Of a stretch of DNA of 64,000 bases, positions 1 through 8,070 are shown in pieces. This DNA is from Gammaproteobacteria bacterium (GTDB lineage Bacteria; Pseudomonadota; Gammaproteobacteria; Natronospirales; REEB76). How positions within the stretch are numbered: position 1 is the stretch's first letter; each line of letters begins with the position of its first letter. The stretch spans positions 1-64,000 of the forward strand of contig DAHUYB010000076.1 of assembly GCA_027315405.1 (NCBI GenBank). The letters are read 5' to 3'. A program made the position numbers and the translations under genes. Below the pieces are notes generated by a model, which had not been told where the DNA came from, did no database searches, and saw nothing but the letters and a program-made list of their open reading frames with translations.

Positions 1-537
1 CAGATTCTTTATGCCGGCGCCGATATAGGCACGGCTAAAACCACGGCCGCCGCAGGAACCCTCAATGCCCTCAATCCGGATTGCCGGCTGGAGCTGTTGG
101 ATCGGCGTTTGGATGAAACGGAACTGCGGGCCACTGTAAAAGACGTGAATGTGGTGCTGGACGGCAGCGACAATTTCGGCACGCGCTTCGCTGTGAATGC
201 CGCCTGCGTCAGAACCAAAACGCCGCTGGTATCCGGTTCTGCCATCCGTTACGCAGGACAAATTACAGTATTCGACGCGCGCAATGCCGTCAGCCCCTGT
301 TATGCCTGCCTGTATCCGGAAGGTGGCGAAGAACTGGAGAACTGCCGCAGCAACGGTATCCTCGCACCACTCACGGGCGTCATCGGCAGTCTCATGGCGG
401 TGGAAGCTATCAAACTCATCACCGGCGTGGGCCAGCCGCTCATCGGGCGCTTGCTGCGGCTGGACGTCAAAAGTAGTGAATTCCACATCGGTCAACTGAA
501 ACGGGATCCTGCATGTCCGGTCTGCCGTTCTCATTAG
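1..537 (+). CDS. ThiF/MoeB/HesA-family adenylyltransferase, 3' part
   Basis: Frame 1 is open from the first base to the TAG at 535-537 (178 residues), so the start and the N-terminal ATP-binding loop lie outside the window. The visible part matches the second half of E1-like enzymes that adenylate the C-terminal glycine of ubiquitin-like sulfur carriers such as MoaD or ThiS. It has the GSDNFGTRF segment, SGSAIRYAGQ, a zinc-binding pair CYAC and CPVC near the C-terminus, and ENCRSNGILAPL, which is the E-x-C loop of MoeB. MoeB, ThiF and HesA cannot be told apart from this fragment. The next gene starts inside its last codons, and a degenerate JAB-domain gene follows. E1-like and JAB proteins are common partners in sulfur-carrier chemistry. 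Confidence 0.88.
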   Translation, partial: QILYAGADIGTAKTTAAAGTLNALNPDCRLELLDRRLDETELRATVKDVNVVLDGSDNFGTRFAVNAACVRTKTPLVSGSAIRYAGQITVFDARNAVSPCYACLYPEGGEELENCRSNGILAPLTGVIGSLMAVEAIKLITGVGQPLIGRLLRLDVKSSEFHIGQLKRDPACPVCRSH

Positions 538-998
538 ACAGCGCCGGGGGCGCGCGGCTGGAAGCCTATTTATACGCGCACATTCCGCTAGTGCGTTACA
601 TGCAGGTGCAGGTGAGCGCCTGCGACGCGACCGGATTAACGCTCACCGCGCCACTGGCGGCAAATATCAACCATCAATCCAGCGCGTTCGGCGGCAGTCT
701 CGCGAGCCTCGCGGTGCTGGCTGGCTGGGGGCTCCTGTGGCTGGCGCAGGATCACGGCCGCAGCACCAACATCGTAGTGCGCGATATGCACATGGAATTC
801 CTGCATCCGGTGAACGGTGGATTGCGGGCTACCTGCGCTTTACCAACGACTGCGGCATGGGAGAAATTCACTGCCACGCTGATACGCCGCCGCAAGGCTC
901 GGCTCGAATTGCGGATAGAAATCATCTGTGATGCGGTGCTGTGCGCGCGTTGTACCGGTCTGTTCGTGGCTTATCACGAGACTGCCGGCGGTGGCTGA
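513..998 (+). CDS. YiiD C-terminal-type thioesterase domain protein
   Basis: The 161-residue protein has the hot-dog fold pattern of the putative thioesterase domain found at the C-terminus of E. coli YiiD: a central segment INHQSSAFGGSLASLAVLAGW, then VRDMHMEFLHPVNG and a final beta strand. It stands alone here, without the N-terminal acetyltransferase domain of YiiD. The ATG at 513 lies inside the last codons of the E1-like gene (25-base overlap), which implies translational coupling. Its substrate is unknown; family members are presumed to act on acyl-CoA or acyl-ACP thioesters. The fold assignment is from sequence pattern only. Confidence 0.75.
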   Translation: MSGLPFSLDSAGGARLEAYLYAHIPLVRYMQVQVSACDATGLTLTAPLAANINHQSSAFGGSLASLAVLAGWGLLWLAQDHGRSTNIVVRDMHMEFLHPVNGGLRATCALPTTAAWEKFTATLIRRRKARLELRIEIICDAVLCARCTGLFVAYHETAGGG

Positions 999-1383
999 GG
1001 AAACGTGCATCAACCTGCCGCGGACGCTGGTAAACCAGTTGCTGCATGCAGCGCAGTCCGCGCCGGACAGCATCCGCTGGGGCATGATCGGTGCCCTCGG
1101 CCGGACACCTGTGCACTGTTATCCGCTCACGGGTGTGGATGCCAACAGTGTCTCTGCCGCCCGCCACCAACTTGAGCGGCAAGGCGAAACTCTATTCGCG
1201 GCATATCGCATCGATGCGGGTGATGCGCAAGCACCGGCTTTGACTGAACTCGGCGCGCTTGGAATTCGCATACCGCTGGTGCTTAGGATTTCACTCGGCA
1301 CCAAAGGCGTATTGCAGTTGCGCGGCTGGCGCATTGAAGCGCAGCGGCTGGTGGCGCTAGAGATCAGCATTAGCGAAAGCTGA
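991..1383 (+). CDS. Degenerate JAB/MPN-domain protein lacking JAMM ligands
   Basis: GTG at 991 overlaps the thioesterase stop by 8 bases and gives 130 residues beginning VAEETCINLPRTLVNQLL. The opening LPR-LVNQLL helix, the CYPLTGVD strand and the closing strand SLGTKGVLQLRGWR match the small JAB (M67-like) proteins that sit next to ThiF/MoeB genes. Active members carry a Glu in an early E-x-CG-x-I motif, then H-x-H and a distant Asp that hold zinc. Here the corresponding stretches read DSIRWGMIG and YRIDAGDA, so all the metal ligands appear to be missing. I infer a pseudoenzyme or binding domain. The longer frame opening at 928 would put most of its extra residues inside the thioesterase gene and is less likely. 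Confidence 0.65.
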   Translation: MAEETCINLPRTLVNQLLHAAQSAPDSIRWGMIGALGRTPVHCYPLTGVDANSVSAARHQLERQGETLFAAYRIDAGDAQAPALTELGALGIRIPLVLRISLGTKGVLQLRGWRIEAQRLVALEISISES

Positions 1384-1619
1384 AATACCCACATGCTCGC
1401 TTGCGCCCCATAAGGTAGTGCGCTGGTGAAAAATGTTCGTCGACATTACACGTTGGCTTGTTACTCATCTCGAAAGACAGTATCTCCACCTGGCCGCGCA
1501 CCAACACAGCCAATGACAAATCCTGGACGTGCGATGCGAGGCAGACGGCTCCGTATGTTGCTCCAGCGCTTCGCGTAGAGATTGATTTGACGGCAAAACT
1601 TAATCGTTGCGTGCCATGC
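1384..1619. other. Non-coding stretch before the cassette array
   Basis: No convincing gene is seen. A plus-strand open frame (1458-1685) has no family resemblance, no good ribosome site and runs into the attC-like palindrome, so it is probably chance. The stretch separates the E1-like gene cluster from the minus-strand cassettes. Confidence 0.4.
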
Positions 1620-1687
1620 GCTCTAACATTCCGGTTCAGGCGCGGCGGCGCGCTAGCGCCGACGTCGCCTAGAACCGGGGATTAGGC
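1620..1687 (-). other. attC: attC-like recombination site (distal cassette)
   Basis: Read on the minus strand, the stop codon of the 1682-2179 gene lies inside GCCTAAT (R''-like, although the usual AAC triplet is AAT here). The site ends in GTTAGAG at 1621-1627, which fits the core GTTRRR. The inner arms are CGCCTGAACCGG and CCGGTTCTAGGCG (1631-1642 and 1666-1678 on the plus strand). They pair perfectly except for one extra unpaired T. Such an extrahelical base in one arm is a hallmark of folded integron attC sites. The GC-rich centre forms the loop end. Confidence 0.65.
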
Positions 1688-2179
1688 TCTAAGTTTTTGT
1701 TCAATTAAATCCCACCTGTCTCGGTATTTTCTGAGATCGAAGTCGCTGTATGCGGACTTGTAAGGTGGCAAATATACGATTCTTATGGCGTTGTCTTTGT
1801 GTTTTTGACCCTTAACCCCGGGAGACTTTAACCAGAGTTGATTGCCTTCAACAACCTTTTTGGCCATGACCGAAGAGGGAATAATGTAGTACTCGAAATT
1901 GGCATTGGTGTTGGGTTTGGGTATGCCGCCAAGAGCCCAAAAGAAGTTCGGGCCAAAATCTTTCTCGGACTTCATGCCTACACTGCACGTTCTATTGCCC
2001 GGAACGAATGTCTTTACCTGAATGTGAACAAACCTCGTTCCCGCGATGTTACTGCACAAGATGTCAGTGTTCGGTGTATTGCCGAGGGTGACGACTGCAG
2101 CGTAGCCACGACGACAAAGCTCGCCAGCTATAAAGAATTGACTTGCGTTACCCCGGCTACTTTTTTCTTTCTCGGACAT
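1682..2179 (-). CDS. Cassette-encoded protein, possible PD-(D/E)XK nuclease fold
   Basis: The protein has 165 residues. It opens with a helix GNASQFFIAGELCRRGY, then VVTLGNTPNTDILCSN and a strand FVHIQVKTF. The order helix, Asp, then a hydrophobic strand ending Q-V-K is the pattern of the PD-(D/E)XK nuclease fold (compare D-x(n)-E/Q-x-K), but I do not recognise a named family. The ATG at 2179 is 13 bases after the upstream attC core and the stop overlaps the next attC. Such tight packing is typical of an integron gene cassette. No clear ribosome site precedes it, as is usual for cassettes. A defence or DNA-processing role is only an inference. Confidence 0.7.
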   Translation of the reverse strand: MSEKEKSSRGNASQFFIAGELCRRGYAAVVTLGNTPNTDILCSNIAGTRFVHIQVKTFVPGNRTCSVGMKSEKDFGPNFFWALGGIPKPNTNANFEYYIIPSSVMAKKVVEGNQLWLKSPGVKGQKHKDNAIRIVYLPPYKSAYSDFDLRKYRDRWDLIEQKLRA

Positions 2180-2191
2180 GAGGGTTTTAGA

Positions 2192-2269
2192 GCCTAACGT
2201 TTGACATGAGCGGCGGCTGAAAGCGGGCGAAGCCCGCTGACAGACGTCCGCTCGACGGAAGTGTTGGGC
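2192..2269 (-). other. attC: attC site between two gene cassettes
   Basis: On the minus strand the site runs from GCCCAAC (R'', plus 2263-2269), one base after the TGA of the 2271-3320 gene, to the canonical core GTTAGGC (R', plus 2192-2198). GCCCAAC and GTTAGGC are complementary apart from one position. Inner arms GAGCGG and CCGCTC pair, and the tip is an AGCGGGC/GCCCGCT hairpin. Length (78 bases), core sequences and position directly after a stop codon all fit an integron attC. No integrase gene is in the window. Confidence 0.78.
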
Positions 2270-2270
2270 G

Positions 2271-3320
2271 TCACTGGCGTGGCGTTGGCACGTCGAACGC
2301 CAAGACCGTTAGGAAGAGCTCGCGGTTCCGGTCATCGCGGTTCGCAAACTGATACCTAAACGCGCTCTCTGTTGAACCCGGAAGGTCACGTTTGTATTGT
2401 GGGTGAGAGCGTACCGCATCAGGAATTGCAGCCAAGATTTTTGAGAAGTCTCGGTTGCGGTTGAAGACCACGATAGCAGTCTTGATGTCACGCCAAGAGC
2501 TGTAGCCAAGCAGTTGATCGATTGTTTCGATCAGCTTCTTTGGTCCCGACCAGAATTTGCACTCGGCAATGAAGATGTTCTTTCCTTCAGAGCGAATTAG
2601 GATATCGGTCTTGCCTTCGTAGTTGAATGTCTCCCCTGTAGCCTGGCCTTGATAGTGACCATTTAGTTGAACAAGGAAGTGAGATCGCAGAGCCTCCTCG
2701 TCCACGTCATGAAAGGCGGATGGGCTCAACTCCATAACTTGGGTCATGCTCTGCATCACGCCAAGAATGTGCTCGTAGTCTGCGTTAGACAGAGCCGGCT
2801 CAGGCTCAAAGGGTGCGGTGCTGGCTTGTGGCATAACTGGTGTGATTCTTCGCCTGACTTCCGGCGCGACGAAGGTCTTGGCTGCACCATCTCGCTCCTT
2901 CATCTTGAAGCCGAGTGAGGCAACCATGCTTCGACTTGCCAGTAACTTACTGCGGCGTGCCTCAATAGCCGTCCGGGCTTCGCCAAGCAACTGAGAGTTC
3001 AGGCCAGATACGTTGCTCCGGAGGTTTCCTAAATAGGATTGGATTGACCCAACGGTACTATCAATCTCTCGCCGTACGCCGTCAGCATCCAAGTTGGTTC
3101 CGACGATGCTGAATGTGAGGACTGAGCCGTGGATGGCTGCGCGAGGAGGATTTAGTGTGTGGGGGTTTGGCTGAATCTTGAACGCCTCTGCCTCGCCACT
3201 AAACGGAACTTCGACCTCGATCTCAGATCCAGTGACGTAGAAGGGGAGGCTGCGGTCCATGATCATCCTCATTGGATCGCGGCTCACATCAATCTGCTTC
3301 TCACGCTGGTCAACGACCAA
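2271..3320 (-). CDS. Cassette-encoded PD-(D/E)XK endonuclease-like protein
   Basis: The protein has 349 residues from a TTG at 3320. The first part (about 1-160) has no recognised domain and includes a helical stretch around 85-115. The C-terminal part carries a clear nuclease core: KTDILIRSEGKNIFIAECKFW around 235-260, with D, E-C-K spaced as in PD-(D/E)XK enzymes, preceded by RSHFLVQLNGHYQG and followed by a helix TIDQLLGYSSWRD. The stop is one base from an attC site. Reading upstream in the same frame gives protein-like sequence with no standard start, while a 41-residue frame with a strong ribosome site (3347-3472) lies in another frame. The gene may therefore carry a single-base frameshift near its 5' end. 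Confidence 0.72.
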   Translation of the reverse strand: MVVDQREKQIDVSRDPMRMIMDRSLPFYVTGSEIEVEVPFSGEAEAFKIQPNPHTLNPPRAAIHGSVLTFSIVGTNLDADGVRREIDSTVGSIQSYLGNLRSNVSGLNSQLLGEARTAIEARRSKLLASRSMVASLGFKMKERDGAAKTFVAPEVRRRITPVMPQASTAPFEPEPALSNADYEHILGVMQSMTQVMELSPSAFHDVDEEALRSHFLVQLNGHYQGQATGETFNYEGKTDILIRSEGKNIFIAECKFWSGPKKLIETIDQLLGYSSWRDIKTAIVVFNRNRDFSKILAAIPDAVRSHPQYKRDLPGSTESAFRYQFANRDDRNRELFLTVLAFDVPTPRQ

Positions 3321-3346
3321 GCCATCAATATCGAGTTCCGGGACGT

Positions 3347-3472
3347 TTATCTTGAACTGTTCAGCAGGCGGTCCGGATCGACACGTTCAATCTCCGCCCT
3401 CATTTGTTCGCGCTGGTGTCGGTCGACAGAGCGCCAGTCGGGACCCGTGAACAGGTCGTCATCTCTAGCCAA
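3347..3472 (-). CDS. 41-residue ORF, probable 5' part of the frameshifted nuclease gene
   Basis: TTG at 3472 is preceded by a perfect AGGAGG (plus 3478-3483) five bases away and opens MARDDDLFTGPDWRSVDRHQ, a charged soluble peptide that stops at 3347. About 25 bases later the nuclease frame begins with a poorer TTG. One inserted base near the LL codons would join this reading frame to upstream in-frame sequence AEQFKINVPELDIDG and on into the nuclease. The two pieces are therefore best read as one gene broken by a one-base deletion, or a sequencing error. A separate small leader protein is the alternative. Confidence 0.5.
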   Translation of the reverse strand: MARDDDLFTGPDWRSVDRHQREQMRAEIERVDPDRLLNSSR

Positions 3473-3645
3473 GGAAACCTCCTCTATGACACCCAACAGT
3501 AAATGGACTGCACGCTACGATATTCCAATAACGATGCGCGCTTCATTATTACACTCCCAGCAATTGGTGCAGCCCCCCAAGAATTTATATATCAATGTCT
3601 TATGAAGGGCAACCCGCGATGCGCGTGAGGCATTTGACTAAGAAC

Positions 3646-3749
3646 GTCTAACAAAATGAGAACACTTGCCCTTGCCTTCCGCTCAACCCCCCCCTCTCCC
3701 TTGGTGGGAGAGGGTTGGGGTGAGGGGGCGCTGAGGCATTTTGTTAGAC
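3646..3749. repeat. Palindromic REP-like element with GTTAGAC termini
   Basis: The ends GTCTAACAAAATG (3646-3658) and CATTTTGTTAGAC (3737-3749) are perfect inverted repeats. Between them lies a hairpin CCCTCTCCC (3692-3700) and GGGAGAGGG (3706-3714) followed by TTGGGGTGAGGGGG. The hairpin family recurs at 41854, 43668 and about 44050. The terminal 7-mers also satisfy both attC cores (RYYYAAC and GTTRRRY), and the element lies at the upstream border of the cassette genes. It could be a miniature element or an attC-like site. Confidence 0.6.
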
Positions 3750-3760
3750 GCTCTAAGAAT

Positions 3761-3844
3761 GTAGGTTGGGTTGAGGCCGTAGCCGAAACCCAACGAATCC
3801 AAGAATAATCCCGTTGGGGGTTCGCTTCGCTCACCCCAACCTAC
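3761..3844. repeat. Dispersed palindromic repeat (GTAGGTTGGG type)
   Basis: GTAGGTTGGG (3761-3770) and CCCAACCTAC (3835-3844) are perfect inverted repeats at the ends. Inside are two smaller hairpins, GTTGGGTT with AACCCAAC on the left and GTTGGGG with CCCCAAC on the right. This pattern resembles intergenic repeats widespread in proteobacterial genomes. It has no coding capacity of its own. Confidence 0.6.
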
Positions 3845-3994
3845 GTGCTCTCGTCCAAGGAAAGTACCCCGCCCGCCGGTGCGGGAACCGGCATCAATTA
3901 AGGCGGCGAAGCCGATCAAGACCTGGATTCCGGCTGGAGCCTGTCCTCGCAAAAGCGGGGGTCGAAATGACAAATGTCTGGTCGAATGCGCGGA

Positions 3995-4864
3995 TCAGTG
4001 TCTTGCGCCGGAGTGGACGGATTGTGCGTCCGGGATGAACAAGGTCTGCACGTCCACCGCGTCGAAATCATAACCGCGACCGCAGAATTCACAATCCACA
4101 TGCACCTTGCCGTGTTCGCACAGGATGCTGTGCATCTCCTCGGCGCCGAGGCTGCGCAGCGTCGCCTCGATTCGCTCGCGCGAGCATTGACAACGGAACG
4201 CCACCGGGGCCGCCTCGAACAGACGTACATCCTCTTCATGATAGAGGCGCTGCAGTAATTGTTCCGCGGAAAGTGTCTTGAGTTCCTTGCCGCTAATGGT
4301 ATCCGCCAGCACCGTCACATGCTGCCAGGCATCCGGGTTGCGCTCGCGCTCCGGCATTACCTGTAGCAGCATGCCCGCCGCGCACTCATGGTCCGCTGTC
4401 AACCACAGGCGTGTTGGCAATTGTTCGGAGCGCTGGAAATAGCTTTCCAGGCAAGCCGCAAACGTCTCGCCTTCCAGCGGCACGATGCCTTGGTAACGCT
4501 CGCCATTGGTGGGCTCGATGGTGATAGCCAGCCGGCCATCGCCCAGCAGTTTTTGCAAACCAGAATCCGGCAGATCACCGTGCCAGCGCGCCAGACCGCG
4601 CAGACTGAGGCGGCTGGAGCATTGCACCACCAGCAGATGCACCGGGCCGTTGCTTCGGATCTGCAGGGTGATGGCTCCATCGAACTTGAGGGTCGCAGAC
4701 AGCAAGGCCATGGCAACCATGGCCTTGCCCAGCAAAGCGCGCACCGGCGTTGGATATTCCTGACGCTCAAGTACCGCGCGCCAGCTCGCATCCAGGTGCA
4801 CATGGCGGCCCTGGACCGGAAGTTTCTCGAAGATGAAACGCCGTAATGAATCGTGTTCCGGCAT
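3995..4864 (-). CDS. hslO: Redox-regulated chaperone Hsp33
   Basis: Hsp33 is a cytosolic holdase that is activated by oxidation and protects unfolding proteins during peroxide or hypochlorite stress. The C-terminal zinc switch is visible as CQC about 50 residues from the end and CEFC near the end, the CxC...CxxC arrangement whose oxidation unfolds the linker. The N-terminal core includes FIFEKLPVQGRHVHLDASW and LQIRSNGPVHLLVV. From the ATG at 4864 the protein has 289 residues beginning MPEHDSLRRFIFE, which matches the usual Hsp33 N-terminus. An ATG at 4903 adds 13 residues and has AGGAGGG almost touching it, too close for a good ribosome site. Confidence 0.95.
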   Translation of the reverse strand: MPEHDSLRRFIFEKLPVQGRHVHLDASWRAVLERQEYPTPVRALLGKAMVAMALLSATLKFDGAITLQIRSNGPVHLLVVQCSSRLSLRGLARWHGDLPDSGLQKLLGDGRLAITIEPTNGERYQGIVPLEGETFAACLESYFQRSEQLPTRLWLTADHECAAGMLLQVMPERERNPDAWQHVTVLADTISGKELKTLSAEQLLQRLYHEEDVRLFEAAPVAFRCQCSRERIEATLRSLGAEEMHSILCEHGKVHVDCEFCGRGYDFDAVDVQTLFIPDAQSVHSGARH

Positions 4865-4973
4865 GATGATCCGTGATGCTTCAGAACTGAATGATTGCAG
4901 CATGCCCTCCTAGATGGAGCCAATGCTGCGGCATTTCAAGTAGCGGAATCGTTTGCTTGCGGTCAATCAACAA

Positions 4974-6410
4974 TCACCCGGTCAGTTTGCGCTTCAGCAG
5001 CTCATTGACCTGCTGCGGGTTGGCCTTGCCCTGGGTAGCTTTCATCACCTGGCCTACGAAGAATGCAAACAGCTTGTCCTTGCCGGCGCGATAATCGCTG
5101 AGCTGCTGTGGATTGGCAACCATGATCCCGTCTATGATTTTCTCGATGGCCGAGCTGTCGGTAATTTGCTTCAGGCCTTTGTTCTCGATGACTGCGTCGG
5201 CGTTGCCCTCACCCGCCCACATGGCCTCGAACACCTCCTTTGCCAGTTTTCCCGAAAGCGTGTTGTCAAGGATGCGCTTCAGCAGTCCGGCTAGCATCAC
5301 TGCGGTAACAGGGCTCTGCGCAATATCCTGGTTGTTCTGGTTGAGCGCTGCCGACAATTCACCCATGACCCAGTTGGCGCAGAGCTTGGCTTCACCGCCG
5401 ACAGCTTGCACCAGCGTCTCGTAGTAATCCGCCAGTTCGCGGCTGGCGGTCAGCAATGCCGCATCGTAAGCCGACAGGCCGTAAGCGCGCATGAATCGCT
5501 GCTTCTTCTCATCCGGCAACTCGGGCAGGGTTTTACGTACCTCGGTGACGAAAGATTCCGCGATCTCCAGCGGCAATAAATCCGGGTCTGGAAAGTAACG
5601 GTAATCGTTGGCCTCCTCCTTGCTGCGCATGGAACGGGTCTGGTTCTTCTTGGAATCGTACAGGCGCGTCTCCTGAACCACCTTGCCGCCACCCTCGATC
5701 ACATCAATCTGCCGCTGCACTTCATAGAGGATGGCCTTCTCCACGAAATGGAATGAATTGATGTTCTTGAGCTCTGCGCGGGTGCCGAACTTCTGTTCAC
5801 CCTGGCGGCGCACCGAGACATTGGCATCGCAGCGGAACGAACCTTCCTGCAGGTTGCCGTCGCAGATTTCCAGATAGCGCACCAGGGAATGAATCTTTTT
5901 CATATAAGCCACAGCTTCCTTGGCCGAACGCATATCCGGCTCCGATACAATTTCCAACAACGGCGTACCGGCGCGGTTGAGATCGATGCCGCTGATGCCC
6001 TCGAAACCCTCGTGCAGGGACTTGCCGGCGTCTTCTTCCAAATGCGCGCGGGTAATGCCGATACGCCGGCTGCTACCATCTTCCAGTTCGATTTCCACAC
6101 TGCCCCTGCCGACCACCGGCAGTTCGTACTGGCTTATCTGGTAGCCCTTGGGAAGATCGGGATAGAAATAGTTCTTGCGGGCGAAGACCGAACGCGGCGC
6201 GATGCCGGCGCCGACGGCCAGACCAAACTTCACCGCCATGCGCACCGCTTCCTTGTTCAACACCGGCAGCACGCCCGGGTAACCCAGATCCACCAGGCAG
6301 GCCTGGGTATTGGGGGGCGCCCCAAAGGCGGTGGACGCAGCCGAGAAGATTTTGCTCTTCGTCAGCAGCTGTGCGTGTATCTCAAGACCGATGACGGTTT
6401 CCCATTGCAT
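4974..6410 (-). CDS. gatB: Asp-tRNA(Asn)/Glu-tRNA(Gln) amidotransferase subunit B
   Basis: GatB binds the mischarged tRNA and its kinase-like domain phosphorylates the aspartyl or glutamyl group before amidation with ammonia supplied by GatA. The 478 residues begin [15 protein letters not shown], the family signature, and continue with [25 protein letters not shown] and FRCDANVS. The C-terminal helical tail domain (about 330-478) ends in VNELLKRKL. Length is normal. It is the last gene of a minus-strand gatC-gatA-gatB set, 145 bases beyond gatA. The cell therefore makes Asn-tRNA and/or Gln-tRNA by the indirect route. Confidence 0.97.
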   Translation of the reverse strand: MQWETVIGLEIHAQLLTKSKIFSAASTAFGAPPNTQACLVDLGYPGVLPVLNKEAVRMAVKFGLAVGAGIAPRSVFARKNYFYPDLPKGYQISQYELPVVGRGSVEIELEDGSSRRIGITRAHLEEDAGKSLHEGFEGISGIDLNRAGTPLLEIVSEPDMRSAKEAVAYMKKIHSLVRYLEICDGNLQEGSFRCDANVSVRRQGEQKFGTRAELKNINSFHFVEKAILYEVQRQIDVIEGGGKVVQETRLYDSKKNQTRSMRSKEEANDYRYFPDPDLLPLEIAESFVTEVRKTLPELPDEKKQRFMRAYGLSAYDAALLTASRELADYYETLVQAVGGEAKLCANWVMGELSAALNQNNQDIAQSPVTAVMLAGLLKRILDNTLSGKLAKEVFEAMWAGEGNADAVIENKGLKQITDSSAIEKIIDGIMVANPQQLSDYRAGKDKLFAFFVGQVMKATQGKANPQQVNELLKRKLTG

Positions 6411-6555
6411 GTGCTTTACCTGATAAACCCATGGCTAAAGTTTATGTACCAGTACGATTCATCGTGGTCCCGGTGCTGCGTACGGCGTACCGAGTCCCGC
6501 GTGAGACGCAGAGCCCTGCCCTCTTGATGCACACAGTACAAGGCATGCAGCACCT

Positions 6556-8010
6556 TTATTGAAATCCCTTGGGTATTTGTCCATGCCAATCGGTTTCCCG
6601 CTGATACTGATGCGCCGCGCACAACAGCCGGGCCTCGTCAAAATAATTGCCGATGATCTGCAGGCCCACCGGCAGCTTATCCACGAATCCCATGGGGATT
6701 GAAATGCCCGGCAAGCCGGCGAGATTCACGCCGTTGGCGTAGATATCGTTCAGATACATGGTGATGGGATCCTCGGTCTTCTCGCCGAGGCCGAATGCCG
6801 GCGTGGGTGTGGCCGGCCCCATGATGACATCCACGTTCTCAAACGCCGCGATGAAATCCTGACGGATGAGCGTGCGGGTCTTCTGGGCCTTGAGGTAATA
6901 GGCGTCATAATAGCCTGCGGACAGCACATAGGTGCCGGTCATGATGCGGCGTTTCACTTCCGCGCCGAAACCTTCGCCACGGGAGCGGGTGTAGAGATCC
7001 AGCAGATCAACCGGGCTTTCGCAGCGGTGCCCGAAGCGCACCCCGTCGAAGCGCGAGAGGTTGGAGGAGCATTCCGCCGGCGCCACCACATAGTAGGTGG
7101 GTACCGATAGCCAGAAATTCGGCAGGCTGATGTCACGCACTTCGGCGCCCAGCTTCTTATATATAGTGAGTGCCGCATGCACGGCTGCGCCCACGCGCCC
7201 ATCCAGGCCCTGGTCAAAGAACTCCTTCGGCAGGCCGATGCGCAGGCCCTTGAGCGGGTGCTCCAGTGCCGCCGTGTAATCCGGAACCGGCCGGTCCACG
7301 CTGGTGGAATCCCGCGGATCAAAACCGGCCATGGCGCCCAAGAGCAAGGCTGCATCCTCGGCGGTGTAGGTGATCACCCCGGCCTGATCGAGACTGGAGG
7401 CAAACGCAATTATGCCGTAGCGCGACACGCGCCCATAAGTGGGTTTGATACCGGTCAGTCCGGTGAGTGCCGCCGGCTGGCGAATGGAGCCGCCGGTGTC
7501 GGTGCCGGTGGCCGCCGGTGCCAGCCGCGCCGCCACCGCCGCCGCGGAACCACCGGAAGAACCGCCGGGCACGCGCGTCGGATCCCAGGGATTTTTCACC
7601 GGACCGTAGAAACTGGTTTCATTGGATGAGCCCATGGCGAACTCATCCATGTTGGTTTTGCCCAGCAGCACCATACCCGCTTGCCTGAGGCGTTCCACGA
7701 CGGTGGCATCGTAAGGTGACACAAAATTATCCAGCATCTTCGAACCGCAACTGGTCTTTACGCCGGCGGTGCAGAAGATATCCTTGTGGGCAAGCGGCAC
7801 GCCGGTGAGCACACCGACGTCGCCGCGTTTGATACGCGCGTCCGCGGCACGCGCCGCGACCAGCGCCTCTTCCTGCAGCACCGTGATGAAGGCATTCAGC
7901 TGCGGATTGAAACGCTCGATGCGCGCGAGATAGCTGCGGGTAAGCTCCTCGCTAGAGAGTTTGCGCGCCTTCAAATCGCGCGCCAGTTGAGCCAGTGTCT
8001 TGGTATGCAT
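6556..8010 (-). CDS. gatA: Asp-tRNA(Asn)/Glu-tRNA(Gln) amidotransferase subunit A
   Basis: GatA is the glutaminase/amidase subunit that releases ammonia from glutamine for GatB. The amidase-signature catalytic triad is present: Lys in [10 protein letters not shown] (about residue 76), the cis-Ser and nucleophile Ser in [17 protein letters not shown] and [12 protein letters not shown] (about 150-180). The 484 residues match the family length. It follows gatC by about 60 bases and precedes gatB by 145 bases, which is a wider gap than usual; I see no clear promoter in it. Confidence 0.97.
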   Translation of the reverse strand: MHTKTLAQLARDLKARKLSSEELTRSYLARIERFNPQLNAFITVLQEEALVAARAADARIKRGDVGVLTGVPLAHKDIFCTAGVKTSCGSKMLDNFVSPYDATVVERLRQAGMVLLGKTNMDEFAMGSSNETSFYGPVKNPWDPTRVPGGSSGGSAAAVAARLAPAATGTDTGGSIRQPAALTGLTGIKPTYGRVSRYGIIAFASSLDQAGVITYTAEDAALLLGAMAGFDPRDSTSVDRPVPDYTAALEHPLKGLRIGLPKEFFDQGLDGRVGAAVHAALTIYKKLGAEVRDISLPNFWLSVPTYYVVAPAECSSNLSRFDGVRFGHRCESPVDLLDLYTRSRGEGFGAEVKRRIMTGTYVLSAGYYDAYYLKAQKTRTLIRQDFIAAFENVDVIMGPATPTPAFGLGEKTEDPITMYLNDIYANGVNLAGLPGISIPMGFVDKLPVGLQIIGNYFDEARLLCAAHQYQRETDWHGQIPKGFQ

Positions 8011-8070
8011 AATGAAACTGCGGAATTCGATGATGAAACGCGGTGTGCAAGTCGCTCCCGCCTTTCAAAA

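Larger units (their letters stand above)
3473..3994. other. Gene-free stretch filled with dispersed repeats
   Basis: About 520 bases with no supported gene. It holds, in order, a short AT-richer leader, a 104-base palindromic element with 13-base terminal inverted repeats (3646-3749), a second palindromic repeat (3761-3844), and a stretch of the CTGGATTCCGGC type common in dispersed intergenic repeats (about 3924-3970). Open frames here are low-complexity translations of these repeats. Confidence 0.6.

Noticed and set aside
1458-1685. Plus-strand open frame of 75 codons
   Set aside because: Runs into the attC palindrome, lacks a ribosome site and any resemblance to a protein family.
3683-3973. 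Several overlapping short frames
   Set aside because: They are translations of palindromic repeats (for example PLTPTLSHQGRG), not genes.
6411-6555. RNA gene or attenuator between gatA and gatB
   Set aside because: Short imperfect inverted stretches are present but no tRNA cloverleaf, terminator or known leader could be made out.
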